Assembly: GCA_008828725.1 (NCBI GenBank)
Contig: MEHQ01000174.1
Coordinates: forward strand, 943,867 to 1,007,866
Direction of reading: 5' to 3'
From: Saccharina japonica
Taxonomy: Eukaryota > Sar > Phaeophyceae > Laminariales > Laminariaceae
DNA length: 64,000 bases
The position numbers were made by a program, and so were the translations under genes. This document shows, piece after piece, positions 60,790 through 64,000 of this stretch (positions within the stretch are counted from its first letter, which is position 1; every line of letters starts with the position of its first letter). The notes under the pieces were generated by a model. That model made no database searches. It was not told the DNA's origin and worked only from the letters and a program-made list of their open reading frames with translations.

Positions 60790-61591
60790 TACAGTAGTAG
60801 TAACCATTTGAGAACGTGCTACCTGGTATTTTTTTGTGGGTTCTGCCGATGGCTGTACTGAAAGAACCAAGGCGACAATTCACACGCCGGTTGTGTCCAA
60901 CAATGCCCTGAGTGAAAATGAAAATTCGCGTTCGCGTCGATCTTTATATTTTTCAGTTTAACTTTAGTTATAGCCTTGAAAGGCTATTTTCGGTAAGGAT
61001 TGCAAATGACCAATTTTCAGTATATTTAATTTCGGCTGGCTCAGGAAACCATATTCTAGACCCGATATTGAAAATGTGTTCCCGGAGGATTTTGGTGATT
61101 AGCTATACGATCATCATACAAGTTGTATTGTAGTAAAATATCCATTTTTGATGGCGCTGAAAATTTTTCCGTTTTCGTTTTTTTTCCTTACTGACAGTAA
61201 GGAATTAACCCCAAAACGGAAAATTTTTCAGCGCCATCAAAAATGGATATTTTACTGCAATACAACTTGTATGATGATCGTATAGCTAATCACCACAATC
61301 CTCCGGGAACACATTTTCAATATCGGGTCTAGAATATGGTTTCCTGAGCCAGCCGAAATTAAATATATTGAAAATTGGCCATTTTCAATCCTTACCGAAA
61401 ATAGCCTTTCAAGGCTATAACTAGAGCAAAACTGAAAAATATAAAGATCGACGCGAACGCGAATTTTCATTTTCACTTAGGGCATTGTTGGACACAACCG
61501 GCGTGTGAATTGTCGCCTTGGTTCTTTCAGTACAGCCATCGGCAGAACCCGCAAAAAAATAGCACGTTCTCAAATGGTTACTACTGTACTT
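60790..61591. mobile_element. 0.8-kb hairpin element with about 375-base arms
   Basis: 60790-61167 is the inverted copy of 61217-61591 around a loop of about 50 bases, with ends near TACAGTAGTAACC. The same 70-codon frame is readable on both strands only because the arms mirror each other. Confidence 0.8.
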
Positions 61592-61769
61592 AGTTTCCGT
61601 AAGTACAGCGTCAACTTTTTGGCGTTAACCATGCATGGCTTGGAATTGGGCCTACTCTCAGTAAAAAATCTTCAAATCTTCGAATATTTGCGCGAAATAT
61701 TTTACGGACATGCCTTTGAGGTATCTGCTTCTTCTCCGTAACTACACAGTGTATCGCGCAACACTGCTC

Positions 61770-62830
61770 CGCTACTTGTTCCTAGACAACGTCTGAACCA
61801 CTTGCATTGTTTCTTTGTCGCCAGCGCCCAGTGCTCGGCTTCGGCTTCGGTTGGCAGCTGAACAGCGATAGGTCGTTCTCTTAATAAGCGACCACGTCCC
61901 GTTTTTGCCCTCCCGAGGAGCGCTCTCCCCCCCCCCCCTCCACTTTTTTAAACATTTCCCTCTTCCGTAATCGCTCGTTACCTGTACCAGCCACGGACCC
62001 CGCACTACGGACCGTTGTTCCGATGCTCTCACAGCTACATAGCCCCAGCTAGCACATTCGCACAGGATAGTACCGGGTAATCGTCGCGATTTTTCGACGC
62101 AGCGAAGGCTACACAGGGAATCGGTGGCGAGCCTGGCATACTACACCGCCGGTGCTGCGCATGGTTTTCACGACTTTCAGCATTAAGCATCCGTGCTTTA
62201 AGCCGGGGCGGTACGGTAGACTGGTCGTACAGCAGGGGGAAGGTCATGCTGTCTGAGGCGTAGGTCGGCCAATATCACGCGGCGGTCGATATCGACAGTG
62301 ATATCGCCGTCCTCGCATATACTCTCCAGAATAAACATATTTGGCAGCTTTTTTGTACACCGGGCCGGCTGCTTCGATAGCGAAGGCTACCCTGTCGATA
62401 CCGTTTGCCATCAAATCCAGACTGCAACTGCTGTATCTCCCATAATCTTCGCAAGGCTGTCTCTCGAGCTGGAGGCAATACCTGCGTCGTCTATCCACTG
62501 CTTGCCAATCTGTTATGTGACTCGGCAGCAGGCACCTGCGTGCGGTTTATCTCGCCCTTTCTCCGGCTTAACTCGGCTACCCCTCCCTTCTCATCCTTCA
62601 CCTTGGTGCACACAATATATTTCACCACATCTGGATTGGCACTAGGCCGCTCCACTTGAACACGTACTGTTGTGCCGCACCACAAAAGTGTGTTGAACGA
62701 CAATGGGTCGAGAGTGCATCCTTGCCGAAGGCCCCGCTGCAACATAAATAGCGGGAAGTTTGACCCTCGTAGTCTGCAAGACCAATGTGTCCGGCCGGGC
62801 TTCCCGTGTCGGGTACTTAGCGTTTTGCCG
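61770..62830 (-). pseudogene. Decayed non-LTR (LINE) reverse transcriptase
   Basis: Minus-strand pieces in order: QRGLRQGCTLDPLSFN (RT motif RQG...P..FN), IDDAGIASSSRDSLAKIMG (a [YF]xDD-type catalytic motif with I for Y), FAIEAAGPVYKKAAKYVY, SEDGD-like ITVDIDRRV, then CESIGTTVRSA and TKKQCKWFRRCL near the C terminus. Several frameshifts and stops separate them. The motif order matches LINEs common in algae and oomycetes. Confidence 0.75.
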
Positions 62831-62899
62831 AAAAGTGCTCGCGCGAAGAGAAAAGTTGCGAAAAGTGCGATTTTTCCACAAGCATAACTATACATATAG

Positions 62900-64000
62900 A
62901 GGCCAGAAGGCTTCGCTATACTGAAACCCCCTTGTGTAGTCCGTTTTTTTCTCTGTCTTGATTACCGCCACGCTACCGTAGGCTTCGAATGATGTTGTGC
63001 TAAGAGTACACGTTGTGCTGGCCAGCACCAATATAACTGTGCACCAGGTACATGTTCTGTTAGGGCGCTTTGTCTAACATCCCCTGGAAGCTGTTGAGGC
63101 GTTACGCGTGATGCTTCCTAGAGTGTGACGTTACGTTCTCAAGTTTGCAAACCGACGGATGGTGGCTCTGTGCATGCTATTCACCCGTAGGAAAATAAGT
63201 ACTAAAAATACCAGCGGGAAAAAAGTCCTGACGTTGTATTCACCTTCTTCGTGCAACACCCCATTCAAAGGACTTCTTCCCCTTTTCCAAAGACACAAAC
63301 GTAGGAGATTTCTGAACTCTCATGTAACACGACCATAATATATGCTTCGTATATCCAAGTCGCCAGCTTGCGCGGCGACCTTGAACTCAATCTCTGATCG
63401 CGGCGTGGCACCATGTTACCGTGCAAGAGCCGAGTCGCTACGGAGCAGAAACGTAACGGTACTGCGTGTGTGCACGCTCGTCAATCCACACTACACAGCG
63501 TTATACCGCAGTACACGATTGCTCTTCCTGGGCTAGCACTTATTTGGGAGGTGGCCAAACGCTGCTGTACAGTAGTCGCCCCCGTATCGTAGATACGTGT
63601 TGTCCGAAGCATACACCCCATACAACATCGGTACATAGCTACTTGGCATTTTGCCTCGCTACAGCATTTGCGCAGCCTTCAACTAAATAAACCGATGGTC
63701 CATCGATGTCGATACCACCCGAGCGATACTGCAGTAGTGCTCTAGAAGATGCCCTCCTCGCGCTTGAGGCTTTACAACTGTCATGCGCATATATCTATGT
63801 ATTTATATAGTATCCTGTATATTGATAGGACGGGCGACCTCCTGGTTTACGTCGCAGGGGATAATTAAATAATGGGTGAAACACGAAATAACAGCGAAAA
63901 CCAGGGCACCTGTTTTAAACTATTTTACCGACCGAATTTTATGCAGTGCGATTCAGCAAGCGGTACGTAGGCGGGCGCCTCAATATGAACGGCTGGCTTT
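62900..64000. other. No recognised gene
   Basis: Short frames only, with no motif, splice pattern or repeat family recognised up to the window end. Confidence 0.4.

Noticed and set aside
60912..61476. Two matching 70-codon frames on opposite strands
   Set aside because: They arise from the inverted arms of the hairpin element; there is no motif and no codon signal.

Overview
The window is eukaryotic nuclear DNA. Genes are broken into short GC-rich exons with GTGAGT/GTGAGC/GTACGC-type donors, introns run from 0.3 to 5 kb, and there are long CAG, ATCT and poly-C tracts and many small palindromic transposons. The exon style, the CAG tracts and the LINE, copia and MITE mix suggest a stramenopile, probably a brown alga. 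That assignment is inference; no rRNA or organellar marker is present. Region 1-29 kb is the locus of an OST3/OST6 oligosaccharyltransferase subunit. A complete nine-exon, 347-codon gene runs from 17,749 to 28,361 (+), with every splice phase matching. A second, divergently transcribed gene of unknown function with a cysteine-rich segment starts at 17,081 (-). The assembly here is scrambled: 1,138-10,118 is an inverted copy of 12,267-20,953, 1-1,093 is a direct copy of 23,274-24,371, and 11,684-12,266 is a direct copy of 20,953-21,541. All breaks fall at poly-C tracts, one beside a 25-N gap. The simplest reading is that pieces of the second haplotype were placed out of order and orientation. 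Region 29-38.7 kb is repeat-rich and gene-poor. It holds a decayed Ty1/copia fragment (about 32.0-32.7 kb), a decayed tandem coding unit (36.3-36.8 kb) and otherwise no recognisable genes. Region 38.8-53 kb carries a minus-strand gene of at least eight exons whose parts (first membrane segment, FPxxxxC motif just after it, NIGGFWG before the last membrane segment) match the layout of DEG/ENaC/ASIC-type sodium channels. Its introns hold a 1.55-kb perfect ATCT microsatellite, a TA-flanked 1.7-kb transposon lying 12 bp from a splice donor, a 980-bp hAT-type element with a perfect 8-bp target duplication and an internal ladder of hairpins, and a GGGCCC-ended MITE whose empty site survives in a paralogous repeat at 34.4 kb. 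Region 53-64 kb is mostly non-coding: TTCC-rich arrays, a possible two-exon 3' end of an unknown plus-strand gene (60.16-60.49 kb), a 0.8-kb hairpin element (60.8-61.6 kb) and a decayed LINE reverse transcriptase (61.8-62.8 kb, minus).
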